64,000 nt of DNA from Bartonella sp. WD12.1 (lineage in GTDB: Bacteria; Pseudomonadota; Alphaproteobacteria; Rhizobiales; Rhizobiaceae), in assembly GCF_002022415.1 (NCBI RefSeq), contig NZ_MUBG01000001.1, forward strand, positions 496,001 through 560,000, given 5' to 3'. This document shows positions 1 to 8,575 of this stretch, piece by piece. The stretch's first letter is position 1. Every line of letters begins with the position of its first letter. The notes beneath the pieces are model-generated. The model saw nothing but the letters and a program-made list of their open reading frames with translations. It was not told the DNA's origin and searched no databases. A program made the translations under genes and the position numbers.

Positions 1-549
1 CTAGGTGGAAATGCTCAATTTTTAAAAACAACTGGTAAGGCAATGATGTACAAGACACTTTCTGATGAAATGGATCTTGTCAGTCTGCTTTCTGTTGGTA
101 GTGGTTATATTCATCCAATAGGTAGAGATGGTGTCCGTATCTTTGATATGTTTAAAAGCGATACTGATATGATCAGGGGGTTCAAATATAACGGAATTGG
201 TCCTCGTCAGGTTTCTAATAATGGTGAAGCATACTTCTTAGGTGGTAAAGCGTATATGAATGCAACTGCTGAATTACAGTTTCCTATACCTGTTGTGCCT
301 GAAAGTTTAGGCTTCCGTGGTGCTATATTTGCAGATGCTGCAACGCTCTATGGCCATGACTATAAACCTGTTCTTGAAAATGAAATGCCGGTTACAGATA
401 CAGGAAGTGCATGGCGTACATCTGCGGGTGTTAGTTTGATGTGGGAATCCCCGTTTGGTCCTCTTCGTGTTAATTATGCTTGGCCAATAACTAAGCAAAA
501 AGGTGATCAAGTGCAGAAATTTGAGTTTGGTATTTCTACTAAGTTCTAA
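1..549 (+). CDS. bamA: Outer membrane protein assembly factor BamA, C-terminal part (5' end outside window)
   Basis: BamA is the Omp85 beta-barrel that inserts outer-membrane proteins. The reading frame is open from base 1, so this is only the end of the gene, about 182 residues. It shows alternating beta-barrel sequence, a GFRGAIFADAATLYG strand, a WESPFGPLRVNYAWP segment typical of the last Omp85 strands, and a terminal Phe, as in the outer-membrane beta-signal. An ATG at 43 is internal and not a start. It lies directly upstream of lpxD, the usual proteobacterial order. Identity is clear; the POTRA domains are not in the window. Confidence 0.93.
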   Translation, partial: LGGNAQFLKTTGKAMMYKTLSDEMDLVSLLSVGSGYIHPIGRDGVRIFDMFKSDTDMIRGFKYNGIGPRQVSNNGEAYFLGGKAYMNATAELQFPIPVVPESLGFRGAIFADAATLYGHDYKPVLENEMPVTDTGSAWRTSAGVSLMWESPFGPLRVNYAWPITKQKGDQVQKFEFGISTKF

Positions 550-653
550 TTTGAATTTTCTCTGGGAGGAGGGGAAATTTCATTAAGAAATAAATAGGCT
601 AGGAATAGAGTGTTTGTGATGGCGGGTGCATTTTTTTTACGCCCTCTCGGCGG

Positions 654-1664
654 TTGACAGTCGCTGATGTTGCAGAGCTGACAGGTGCAAAACTTCTTAA
701 TCCAGAGTTTTCTAATACAGTTATAAATACTCTTTCTTCTATTGAAAGTGCTGAGGAAGGTTCTCTTGTTTTTATAGAGAATCAAAAATTTTCTGATGCT
801 TTATTAAGAAGTTCTGCAGTTGCTGTTTTTTGTACAAATGATATCGCTCTTAAAATTCCTAAATCTATTGCAATTTTGGTGACATCAACACCGCAACGTG
901 ATTTTGCTCAGATTGGGCGCATTTTATTTCCTGATTCTGTTAAGCCAATACCTTGGTTTGGTAAAAAAGAAATTTCACCACATGCACATATTCATCCAAG
1001 TGCTAAACTTGAAGATGATGTGTGTATTGAAGCTGGGGCTGTTATTGGTAAAAATGTTGAAATTGGTTCAGGTACACTTGTTTCATCAACTGCTATTATT
1101 GGAGAAAATTGCCGTATTGGACGTGAATGTTATATTGCTCCTAAAGTTACAGTTCAGTACTCTTTAATAGGTGATAGGGTTTATCTTTATCCTGGTGTTT
1201 GTGTTGGGCAGGATGGTTTTGGCTATGTTAATGGTGTTGCTGGAATTGAAAAAATTCCACATCTTGGTCGCGTGATCATTCAAGATGGTGTAGAAATTGG
1301 TGCAAATACAACGATTGATCGCGGAACGCTTGAAGATACAATTATTGGTGAGGGAAGCAAAATCGATAATCTAGTACAAATTGCTCATAATGTAAAAATT
1401 GGTCGTTATTGCCTTATTGCTGCTCAATGTGGGATTGCTGGAAGTACATCTATAGGTGATATGTCTCGGCTTGGTGGAAGTGTTGGAGTTGCAGATCATA
1501 TCGCGATAGGTGAATGTGTTCAAATTGCTGCTGGCAGTGGCGTTATGAATGATATTCCAGATGGTGAAAAATGGGGTGGCATTCCAGCACGACCATTTAA
1601 ACAGTGGTTTCGTGAAGTGGCGGCACTGCGTAGTATTGGTAAAGTCAAAAGGGAGAAACGTTGA
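654..1664 (+). CDS. lpxD: UDP-3-O-acylglucosamine N-acyltransferase LpxD, N-terminus frameshifted
   Basis: LpxD adds the second (N-linked) 3-hydroxyacyl chain in lipid A synthesis. The protein is a left-handed beta-helix with hexapeptide repeats (about residues 90-300). The catalytic-type His lies in [12 protein letters not shown]. The frame given here opens at a TTG (654, [14 protein letters not shown]). The family normally begins about 12 residues earlier. An ATG at 619 reads MAGAFF but is one base out of frame because the T run at 631-638 has eight Ts. With nine Ts it would read [18 protein letters not shown], a normal LpxD start, giving 348 residues. Either the TTG serves as start or the run is a contraction or sequence error. 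The gene ends 1 nt before the fabZ start. Confidence 0.9.
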   Translation: MTVADVAELTGAKLLNPEFSNTVINTLSSIESAEEGSLVFIENQKFSDALLRSSAVAVFCTNDIALKIPKSIAILVTSTPQRDFAQIGRILFPDSVKPIPWFGKKEISPHAHIHPSAKLEDDVCIEAGAVIGKNVEIGSGTLVSSTAIIGENCRIGRECYIAPKVTVQYSLIGDRVYLYPGVCVGQDGFGYVNGVAGIEKIPHLGRVIIQDGVEIGANTTIDRGTLEDTIIGEGSKIDNLVQIAHNVKIGRYCLIAAQCGIAGSTSIGDMSRLGGSVGVADHIAIGECVQIAAGSGVMNDIPDGEKWGGIPARPFKQWFREVAALRSIGKVKREKR

Positions 1665-1665
1665 T

Positions 1666-2145
1666 ATGATCAACACGGGAGAGATCAAAAGTCTAGAAAC
1701 TGTAGATATTGATAAATTACTGTCAATATTACCGCATCGTTATCCGTTTTTATTGATTGATCGTATCATTGAAATTGATGGCGATCAAAAAGCTATTGGT
1801 ATTAAAAATGTGACAATTAATGAACCCTATTTTATGGGGCATTTTCCTGAAAAACCAGTTATGCCTGGTGTTTTAATTTTAGAAGCTATGGCGCAAACAG
1901 CGGGAGCTATTTCACTTTTAAAATTAGATGATAAAAAAACAGGCTTAGTTTATCTTATGACTGTTGATAATGCAAAATTTCGTAAGCCAGTTGTACCTGG
2001 TGATCAATTAAAGCTTCATGTTCAACTGTTAAAAAAGCGATCCGGTGTTAGACGTTTTTCATGTGTTGCAGAAGTAGAGGGTATTCGCGTTTCTGAAGCA
2101 GAAGTTTCTGCAATGATTGTCGAATCAGAGCAAACAATGAAATAG
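1666..2145 (+). CDS. fabZ: 3-hydroxyacyl-ACP dehydratase FabZ
   Basis: FabZ dehydrates 3-hydroxyacyl-ACP to trans-2-enoyl-ACP in fatty acid elongation and competes with LpxA/LpxD for hydroxyacyl-ACP. The 159-residue hot-dog fold protein carries the catalytic His in [13 protein letters not shown] and the Glu in the central helix ([15 protein letters not shown]). The ATG at 1666 was chosen because it follows a GGGAGA ribosome site and comes directly after the lpxD stop. An upstream in-frame ATG at 1549 lies inside lpxD and would add a non-homologous leader. It is central in the lpxD-fabZ-lpxA block. Confidence 0.95.
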   Translation: MINTGEIKSLETVDIDKLLSILPHRYPFLLIDRIIEIDGDQKAIGIKNVTINEPYFMGHFPEKPVMPGVLILEAMAQTAGAISLLKLDDKKTGLVYLMTVDNAKFRKPVVPGDQLKLHVQLLKKRSGVRRFSCVAEVEGIRVSEAEVSAMIVESEQTMK

Positions 2146-2155
2146 GAATTTAAAA

Positions 2156-2980
2156 ATGTCTGGTACAAAAATTCATCCGACTGCCTTTGTAGAGGAGGGG
2201 GCACAGCTTGGTGAGCATGTGTCGATTGGACCATTTTGTCATATTGGTCCCAAAGCTGTTATCGGTGATGGATGCAATTTGATGAGTCACGTTGTAGTAA
2301 TGGGAAAAACAACGTTAGGGGCTAATAGTAAAGTGTTTCCACATGCAATTTTAGGTGCAGATCCACAAAATAATAAACATAAAGGTGGTGATACAACACT
2401 TTCTATTGGTAGAAATTGCACGATTCGTGAAGGTGTAACAATGCACAGGGGGTCCGATTCAAGTATAGGTACGACGGTTGTTGGTAATGATTGTCAATTT
2501 TTTGCTTATGCGCATGTTGCACATGATTGTCATGTAGGAAATTGTGTAACATTTGCAAATAATGCAATGATCGGTGGTCACGTTACAGTTGGCGATTATG
2601 TTATTATCGGTGGTGGTTCTGGTGTTCATCAGTTTGTTCGCATTGGGCATCATGCATTTGTTGGTGGTGTATCTGCATTGGTTGGTGATCTAATTCCCTA
2701 TGGGATGGCTGTTGGCGTGCAGGCAAAATTTTCGGGATTAAATATTATCGGTATGAAACGCGCTGGTTTTAAACGTAAAGAAATTCACACATTACGTCAT
2801 GCAGTTAATATGCTTTTTGATCATTATAAACCGCTTAAAGAACGCGTAAATGATGTTTTTTCTTCTTATTCTACATTTCAATCTGTAGTTGATATAGTTA
2901 ATTTTATTCAAGAAGGAGGAAAACGTTTTTATTGTACACCTCGATTTGAAAGTGATATAATGAGCTCAAATAAGAGTTAA
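2156..2980 (+). CDS. lpxA: UDP-N-acetylglucosamine O-acyltransferase LpxA
   Basis: LpxA catalyses the first step of lipid A synthesis, 3-O-acylation of UDP-GlcNAc (or its diamino analogue) from hydroxyacyl-ACP. The 274-residue protein has an N-terminal left-handed beta-helix of hexapeptide repeats (about 1-190), then the helical C-terminal domain (GMKRAGFKRKEIHTL). The catalytic His is at residue 123 in HVAHDC. Its length is slightly above the E. coli enzyme. It starts 10 nt after fabZ and is followed within 2 nt by lpxI, so it is translated as part of the operon. Confidence 0.96.
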   Translation: MSGTKIHPTAFVEEGAQLGEHVSIGPFCHIGPKAVIGDGCNLMSHVVVMGKTTLGANSKVFPHAILGADPQNNKHKGGDTTLSIGRNCTIREGVTMHRGSDSSIGTTVVGNDCQFFAYAHVAHDCHVGNCVTFANNAMIGGHVTVGDYVIIGGGSGVHQFVRIGHHAFVGGVSALVGDLIPYGMAVGVQAKFSGLNIIGMKRAGFKRKEIHTLRHAVNMLFDHYKPLKERVNDVFSSYSTFQSVVDIVNFIQEGGKRFYCTPRFESDIMSSNKS

Positions 2981-2982
2981 AA

Positions 2983-3855
2983 ATGTCTTTTTCCGGTACC
3001 AAAAATTTTCTTTCCGGTAGAGTTGCCATTATAGCGGGGAGTGGTATTTTACCCGTTACTGTTTTTCGGGCACTTGAAGAAAGTGGACAAAAGCCTTTTC
3101 TTGTACTTTTGCGTGATGAAGCAGACGCTGCATTATATAACTATGAACATTGCGAACTATCGATTGGAGAGTTAGCGCGGTTGTTTAAGACTTTAAAAGA
3201 AGTTGCGATTTGCAATGTTATTTTGGCAGGTGGTGTAAAAAAGCGACCGACTCTTTTACAATTACGACCTGATTGGACAACTTTATTGGCTTTACCTAAG
3301 TTGTTAAAGGCATTGGGGAGTGGCGATGATTCATTATTGAAAGCCTGTATACGAGTTATTGAAGCGCATGGTTTTCAAGTTATTGGTGCTCATGAAGTGC
3401 TGCCAGATCTATTAGCTCCGATAGAATTTAATTTAACATCGCGGCGTGCTACTCAGAAGGAAAATGTGGATATTCAATTAGCGGCTAAGGCAACAAGGCT
3501 TTTAGGTCAATTAGATGTTGGACAAGCAGCTGTAGCTATTAATGGTCGAGTTGTTGCATTAGAGGGTGCAGAAGGAACCGATGGTATGTTACGGCGAGTC
3601 CATGAAATGCGAGAAAAAAAGCAAATTCCGTTGAAAGGTGGTGTTCTTGTCAAATCAGCAAAACCACAACAAGATCACCGGGTTGATTTGCCATCAATCG
3701 GGCCTACAACAGTAATTAATGTTGCAAAAAGTGGATTGGCTGGCATTGCAGTAGAGGCAAATAGAAGTTTGATATTGTCTTTAAAAGAAACAATAGAAGA
3801 AGCTAACAAACATTCGTTGTTTATAGAAACATTTGAAAAGTTTGATGATGAATGA
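2983..3855 (+). CDS. lpxI: UDP-2,3-diacylglucosamine pyrophosphatase LpxI (DUF1009)
   Basis: LpxI hydrolyses UDP-2,3-diacylglucosamine to lipid X and UMP. In alphaproteobacteria it replaces LpxH. The 290-residue protein opens with a Rossmann-like VAIIAGSGILPV segment and has the conserved C-terminal block GTDGMLRRV...KGGVLVKSAKPQQDHRVDLP. It sits between lpxA and lpxB, the position expected of the pyrophosphatase. Its stop codon overlaps the start of lpxB, suggesting translational coupling. Confidence 0.93.
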   Translation: MSFSGTKNFLSGRVAIIAGSGILPVTVFRALEESGQKPFLVLLRDEADAALYNYEHCELSIGELARLFKTLKEVAICNVILAGGVKKRPTLLQLRPDWTTLLALPKLLKALGSGDDSLLKACIRVIEAHGFQVIGAHEVLPDLLAPIEFNLTSRRATQKENVDIQLAAKATRLLGQLDVGQAAVAINGRVVALEGAEGTDGMLRRVHEMREKKQIPLKGGVLVKSAKPQQDHRVDLPSIGPTTVINVAKSGLAGIAVEANRSLILSLKETIEEANKHSLFIETFEKFDDE

Positions 3856-5035
3856 TCGTTCTTTTAAAATTGCTATTATTGCAGGCGAAGAATCTGGTGA
3901 TTTACTCGGAGCAGATTTGATTTCTTCTTTATCTCATAAGATAGGGCGTAATATTCATTTGATTGGTGTGGGAGGGAGGCATTTAAAGGCACTAGGCTTA
4001 AAAAGCGTTTTTAATTCTGATGATCTTGCTTTAATAGGTTTGGGGGCAGTATTAAAAAAATTGCCAGTATTACTAATGCATATTCGCAATTTGTCCAAAT
4101 TTATTGCACAAGAACAACCTGATTGTTTAATTATTATTGATAGCCCTGATTTTACTCATCGTGTTGCAAAAAAGGTGCGCATTTTAGCGCCTTCTATTCC
4201 TATTATTAAATATGTTGCACCAACTGTTTGGGCATGGCGACCAGAACGTGCAAAAGCTATACGCAAATTTGTTGATCATATTTTAGCTGTTTTTCCTTTT
4301 GAAAAAAAGATTATGAGGGATTTAGAAGGGCCACTTACTACCTATGTTGGGCATCGCCTTTTAACTTATCCACCGCTCTTGACTGTTCAATCAGAAAAGA
4401 AACGTTTGCCTTTTGTTGAACAGGCATCACTACCTACAATGATTGTTTTGCCGGGGTCACGCAGTTCGGAAATTCGTCATTTAATGCCTATTTTTGGTAG
4501 AACAGTGGAAATTATTAAACAACGTGTCCCTAATTTACGGATTGTTGTATTGACTTTACCACGTTTGATGGATGAAGTTCGTTTTTTAGCGCAAGCTTGG
4601 AAAAGCGAAGTTGAGATTGTTGTTGGTGAAGATGCAAAATGGCGTGCTTTTACAGATGCTAGTGTTGCGCTTGCAGCACTTGGGACGGTGTCCCTTGAAT
4701 TAGCTTTAGCAAGAATTCCAATGGTACTTTGTTATAAACTTGACTATTTATCTAAATTATTCATTTTTCCAAAAATAACATTATGGAGTGCTGCTCTTCC
4801 AAATATTATTGCTGATAAACCTGTTGTTCCAGAATATTTCAATGAATTTTTACGACCTGGTATGTTAGCAAGACAGATAGAGCAACTTTTGTATAATCGT
4901 TTATTACGACAAGCGCAGTTAGATGCTTTTGATATGATAGAAGAGAAGATGAAAACCGAGTTGCCATCAGGAGTTATCGCGGCTCAAGTGATCACAAACT
5001 TTCTCAAGAAAAAATCGGGGCATTTAGAAGTGTAG
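3845..5035 (+). CDS. lpxB: Lipid-A-disaccharide synthase LpxB
   Basis: LpxB is the GT19 glycosyltransferase that joins lipid X to UDP-2,3-diacylglucosamine, making the beta-1,6 disaccharide on the inner face of the inner membrane. Motifs seen are GEESGDLLGA at the N-terminus, VAPTVWAWRPERA, VLPGSRSSEIRH and GTVSLELALARIPMV. Two consecutive ATGs (3845, 3848) overlap the lpxI stop. A further in-frame ATG at 3833 is deeper inside lpxI and less likely. At about 396 residues it matches the family. It is the last gene of the bamA-lpx operon and converges with the ABC importer. Confidence 0.95.
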   Translation: MMNDRSFKIAIIAGEESGDLLGADLISSLSHKIGRNIHLIGVGGRHLKALGLKSVFNSDDLALIGLGAVLKKLPVLLMHIRNLSKFIAQEQPDCLIIIDSPDFTHRVAKKVRILAPSIPIIKYVAPTVWAWRPERAKAIRKFVDHILAVFPFEKKIMRDLEGPLTTYVGHRLLTYPPLLTVQSEKKRLPFVEQASLPTMIVLPGSRSSEIRHLMPIFGRTVEIIKQRVPNLRIVVLTLPRLMDEVRFLAQAWKSEVEIVVGEDAKWRAFTDASVALAALGTVSLELALARIPMVLCYKLDYLSKLFIFPKITLWSAALPNIIADKPVVPEYFNEFLRPGMLARQIEQLLYNRLLRQAQLDAFDMIEEKMKTELPSGVIAAQVITNFLKKKSGHLEV

Positions 5036-5053
5036 ATAAAATAATGCTAATAA

Positions 5054-5833
5054 TTAATGTTTAATTTTAGCAAGAAATTCACGAGCACGTTGGCTTTTAG
5101 GATTAGTAAAAAATATATTAGATGCTGTATCTTCAATAATTTTCCCGTTTTCTAAAAAAAGTATTCTTTCTGAAACTTCACGAGCAAAATTCATTTCATG
5201 GGTAACACAGAGCATCGTTATCCTTGTATTTGCTAGTTGAGCCATAACTTCTAAAACTTCTCCAACACTTTCTGGGTCAAGAGCTGACGTTGGCTCATCG
5301 AAGAGCATCACTTTAGGTTCCATACAAAGTGCACGTGCAATAGCAACGCGTTGCTGTTGCCCGCCAGATAGTTGTAAAGGGTATTTGTCACAATGTTTTT
5401 CAATACCAACGTGCGTAAGGTAACGAATTGCTCGTTCTTTTGCTTGTTTTTTGGAGAGTCCTTGAACTGTCATAGGTGCTAAAATACAATTTTGTATGAC
5501 AGTCATATGAGGAAACAAGTTAAAGTTCTGAAAGACCATTCCTATTGTACGTAGGACAGCTTTTTGTTGTTGTATGGGAGCAGTATGAATATCAACATTA
5601 TGAATGCAAATTGAGCCTTCTTGTGCTTTTTCCAATTGATTAATACAGCGAATTAAAGTTGATTTTCCTGATCCAGAAGGGCCACAAATAACAATACGTT
5701 CACCGGTTTCTACATGTAAATTGATATCATGTAATACCTGAAAGGTTCCATACCATTTATTCAAATGCTGAATAGAAATAATTGGATTTTTAGCGGTATT
5801 TACAGGCTTATTATTTTTATTTTCCAGATTCAT
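5054..5833 (-). CDS. Polar amino-acid ABC transporter ATPase (GlnQ/HisP type)
   Basis: This is the ATP-hydrolysing subunit of a PAAT-family importer. Walker A is GPSGSGKST, the signature LSGGQQQRVAIARAL, Walker B VMLFDEPTSALD, and the switch His lies in CVTHEM. The ATG at 5833 gives 259 residues, the usual length, and has AAGAGA about 10 nt upstream. An in-frame ATG at 5905 would add 24 residues with no family match but would lie only 6 nt after the permease stop, so it cannot be excluded. It is the last gene of a binding protein-permease-permease-ATPase operon. The substrate cannot be named from sequence. Confidence 0.9.
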   Translation of the reverse strand: MNLENKNNKPVNTAKNPIISIQHLNKWYGTFQVLHDINLHVETGERIVICGPSGSGKSTLIRCINQLEKAQEGSICIHNVDIHTAPIQQQKAVLRTIGMVFQNFNLFPHMTVIQNCILAPMTVQGLSKKQAKERAIRYLTHVGIEKHCDKYPLQLSGGQQQRVAIARALCMEPKVMLFDEPTSALDPESVGEVLEVMAQLANTRITMLCVTHEMNFAREVSERILFLENGKIIEDTASNIFFTNPKSQRAREFLAKIKH

Positions 5834-5911
5834 TTTGTTGTGTTCTCTTATTGATGAATTAATCAATTCATTTAGCATTTTAGTTGAGTGAAAATTTTGT
5901 ACCATGTCTCA

Positions 5912-6619
5912 TTAACGTAAATGTCGGGTTAGACGGCGTTCGATAAGAACGGTAAAACCGTGAATGAGCTCAACGATAAAAAGATAAATAATAGCAACCC
6001 AAACATAAACTTGAAAATCAAACGTGCGTGCATAAATTAGTTTGGCAATACCCATTAGATCATAAATAGTTACTAATGAAGCTATAGCGCTGGATTTAAT
6101 TATTAGAATAAACTCATTTCCTAAGGGACGTAATGCTAGAATCATTGCTTGAGGAATGAGAATTCTGAAAAATGTTGTAGAACTACTCAGCCCTAAAGCT
6201 TTTGATGCTTCATGTTGTCCAGTTGCTACGGATTGAAAACTTCCTATAAAGATTTTAGCCTGATAGGCAGCTGAATTGAGCGCAAAAATGAAAAGACAGC
6301 AATACCATGCGCTTTGAAAAAACCACCATAAACCAATTTTTTGCCAAAAGTCGCTCATTGATCCAAGACCATAATAAAAAAGGAATAGCTGTGCCAATAA
6401 AGGAGAACCACGAAAAAAGTAGGTATAAGCACGTGATAAATATTGTAAGAGCTTATTGCTTGATAAATGTGCAAGCGTAATAAGTATCCCAAGAAAAAAG
6501 CCGATAAAGCAGGAAATAAAAGTTAGCTCAAGAGTAACAATAAGGCCATCAATAAATCTTGGGCCGTAATGACCTAGAAATTCAGTATTGAAAAGAAAAT
6601 GGAGCCACCCAGAAATCAT
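5912..6619 (-). CDS. Polar amino-acid ABC transporter permease (HisM/ArtM type)
   Basis: This is an inner-membrane permease of 235 residues with about five predicted membrane spans. The EAA loop that docks the ATPase is visible at GQHEASKALGLSSSTTFFRILIPQA. It starts 4 nt after the stop of the partner permease and shares its EAA wording (both contain STTFFRI), as expected for paralogous halves of one channel. It probably forms a heterodimer with the product of 6624-7337. Confidence 0.9.
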   Translation of the reverse strand: MISGWLHFLFNTEFLGHYGPRFIDGLIVTLELTFISCFIGFFLGILITLAHLSSNKLLQYLSRAYTYFFRGSPLLAQLFLFYYGLGSMSDFWQKIGLWWFFQSAWYCCLFIFALNSAAYQAKIFIGSFQSVATGQHEASKALGLSSSTTFFRILIPQAMILALRPLGNEFILIIKSSAIASLVTIYDLMGIAKLIYARTFDFQVYVWVAIIYLFIVELIHGFTVLIERRLTRHLR

Positions 6620-6623
6620 CAGA

Positions 6624-7337
6624 TTAGACCTTTTGATAGGTTGTTTGAGTGTATGTTTCTAAATAACGCAGAATTGTAGAAGAAACTGCTGAAAATAATA
6701 AATAGAATAAACACGCCACAAGATAAAAAAACATGGGTTTATTGGTTGAAGCAACTGCTAAATTAGTTTGTCGCATTAGGTCGACCAGTGAAATGGTTGA
6801 AACAAGAGATGTATCTTTGAGCAAAGTGAGCCAAGTATTGGAAAGCCCTGGTAAAGCATTGCGAGTAAGCTGAGGAAAGACAATCCGAAAAAATGTAGTA
6901 GAACACGAAAAACCTAGAGCTTTAGCTGCTTCATATTGACCTTTATCAAAGATTTTGAATGCTCCAAGCCAAACTTCACAAGAAAAAGCTGCAAAAACCA
7001 TACTAAGTGCAAGAACACCAGCGGTAAAAGCGTTGATGCTAAATGTTGTTTCGATATTAAAATAGCTAAATATAGCTTGGATCAGATTTTGCAATCCGTG
7101 GTAAACAAGAAATAAGGTTAAAAGTTCTGGTAATCCACGGAATACTGATGAAAATAGAGTAGCTATAACTTTAAATATCTTGATATTAGATTGAATCATC
7201 ACTGCATTTAAAAGACCTAAAGGAAGTCCTAAAAGTACACTACATAAAGCTAATGACAGTGTTATTCCTGCACTAGAAAGTATAACCACACCCCACCCCC
7301 CATTGCTAAGTGATAGCAATGCCAAATTTTCAATCAT
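6624..7337 (-). CDS. Polar amino-acid ABC transporter permease (HisQ/ArtQ type)
   Basis: This is the second permease half, 237 residues, very hydrophobic. It has an EAA-type loop GQYEAAKALGFSCSTTFFRIVFPQ followed by the conserved KDTSLVSTISLVDLMRQ segment of His/Arg/Gln-type permeases. It lies 10 nt downstream of the binding-protein gene and 4 nt upstream of the other permease. The frame is intact throughout. Confidence 0.9.
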   Translation of the reverse strand: MIENLALLSLSNGGWGVVILSSAGITLSLALCSVLLGLPLGLLNAVMIQSNIKIFKVIATLFSSVFRGLPELLTLFLVYHGLQNLIQAIFSYFNIETTFSINAFTAGVLALSMVFAAFSCEVWLGAFKIFDKGQYEAAKALGFSCSTTFFRIVFPQLTRNALPGLSNTWLTLLKDTSLVSTISLVDLMRQTNLAVASTNKPMFFYLVACLFYLLFSAVSSTILRYLETYTQTTYQKV

Positions 7338-7347
7338 TTCCGCACTC

Positions 7348-8160
7348 CTAATAAAGGTATGGATAATTATTTTCTGGAAGTGTAAATAGCAGATTCAATT
7401 TCCAGTTTTTAATAAATATCAACCTCGAAATATTTTTTCTAATTTTGTCATATGTTCCATCCATACGGATTTTCTTTATAGCTTCATTGAACTTATTTTT
7501 AAGGTCATCATTGTTCTGACGTATGCCAATAGCAATAGGCAGTTGTGTTCCTTCAATGCTTCCTAAAAGTCGGCAACATTCTTTTCCTTCATTTTCGAGC
7601 CAACTTAGTATTTGTAGTTTATCAAGAATAACAATATCAAGGCGATGACTTAAAAGGTCACGATTTACTTCTATTGCTGTAGGGTAGAGTTTAATATTCA
7701 CTCCTTTAGAGGCATAATTATCTTCCGCATACATAGATTGTGTCGTATTTGATTGTACACCAAGATTTTTGCCTTTAAATGCTTCTGCTGAGATTTCTTT
7801 AATCTGTGAATCTTTAGGAACAATTACAGCCAATGCTGTTTTATAGTAAGCATCTGTGAAGTCAATTTTTTGTAATCGCTCTTGAGTAAGAGCTAGGGAT
7901 GCAATGATAGCATCATATTTTTTTGCAAGAAGACCGGGGATGATTCCGTCAAAATCTTGAAGAATGATTGAGCATTCAACATTCATTTTTTCGCAAAGTG
8001 CATAAGATATATCAATATCAAACCCCTGAAGTTTATTGTTTGAATCAATATAACTAAAAGGGGGATAAGAACCTTCAGTTGCAATTTTTAGTGTTTTAGC
8101 ATTCACCAATTGGGTAAATAGCGTTACACTTATCATAAGAATTATTGCTAATAATTTCAT
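7348..8160 (-). CDS. Periplasmic amino-acid-binding protein of the ABC importer, C-terminus frameshifted
   Basis: This is an SBP family 3 solute-binding protein. A signal peptide (about 1-22, ending VNA) precedes LKIATEGSYPPFSY, the family N-terminal strand, with GFDIDISYALCEKM and DAIIASLALTQER following. The start is supported by AGGAG 5 nt upstream. The tail after GTYDKIRK is odd (NISRLIFIKN...). One extra A in the A6 run (plus-strand Ts at 7433-7438) would instead give KIRKKYFEVDIY and a stop at 7409, a typical ending for this family and a 250-residue protein. The present 270-residue form therefore carries a short out-of-frame tail, or there is a base error. Confidence 0.88.
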   Translation of the reverse strand: MKLLAIILMISVTLFTQLVNAKTLKIATEGSYPPFSYIDSNNKLQGFDIDISYALCEKMNVECSIILQDFDGIIPGLLAKKYDAIIASLALTQERLQKIDFTDAYYKTALAVIVPKDSQIKEISAEAFKGKNLGVQSNTTQSMYAEDNYASKGVNIKLYPTAIEVNRDLLSHRLDIVILDKLQILSWLENEGKECCRLLGSIEGTQLPIAIGIRQNNDDLKNKFNEAIKKIRMDGTYDKIRKNISRLIFIKNWKLNLLFTLPENNYPYLY

Positions 8161-8522
8161 TATGTTCTCCTGTTGAATGCACAGTAAGATGTCAAATCAT
8201 CAATATTTTTATAATCTGTAAACTCTATTGAGAGCAATGCAAAAATTATTAGTATTTGCTTTGCTATGAGTATAAAATATTTATCATGAAAGTTTTTAAT
8301 TTTCTCTGTTAAAGATCAGTATGATAAAATACATATTACAATAAATCTACTGTGGTACAAATTGTTGAGCTGAAGTAATTAAACTCTGTTATTTTATGAC
8401 GTAGAGTAGGTGTTATTTCAACAACGGTATTATACTTTTTCAAAAAGATTTTTAGTTAAAGTTTTTTAGATATTTTAATTTTAATGCTGTTTGAGCAATT
8501 ATAAAATCTTTAAATATTCAAA
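8161..8522. other. AT-rich spacer between ABC importer and gltA terminator
   Basis: This is about 360 bases with no supported gene. It must hold the promoter of the leftward ABC operon near 8161-8250, but no clear -35/-10 pair stands out. I see no tRNA and no long inverted repeat apart from the hairpin that follows. Confidence 0.5.
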
Positions 8523-8552
8523 AATAAAGCCTCAGTGAATTGAGGCTTTATT
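8523..8552 (-). terminator. Rho-independent terminator downstream of gltA
   Basis: A perfect 12-bp inverted repeat (arms 8523-8534 and 8541-8552, 6-nt loop) contains a GCCTC core. Read leftwards it is followed by a T-rich tract (TTTGAATATTT). It lies about 25 nt beyond the gltA stop, as expected for its terminator. Confidence 0.8.
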
Positions 8553-8575
8553 GATTAGTTTTTTATTTTTTAAGT

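Noticed and set aside
1371..1688. 105-codon minus-strand frame inside lpxD
   Set aside because: Antisense shadow produced by hexapeptide-repeat codons.
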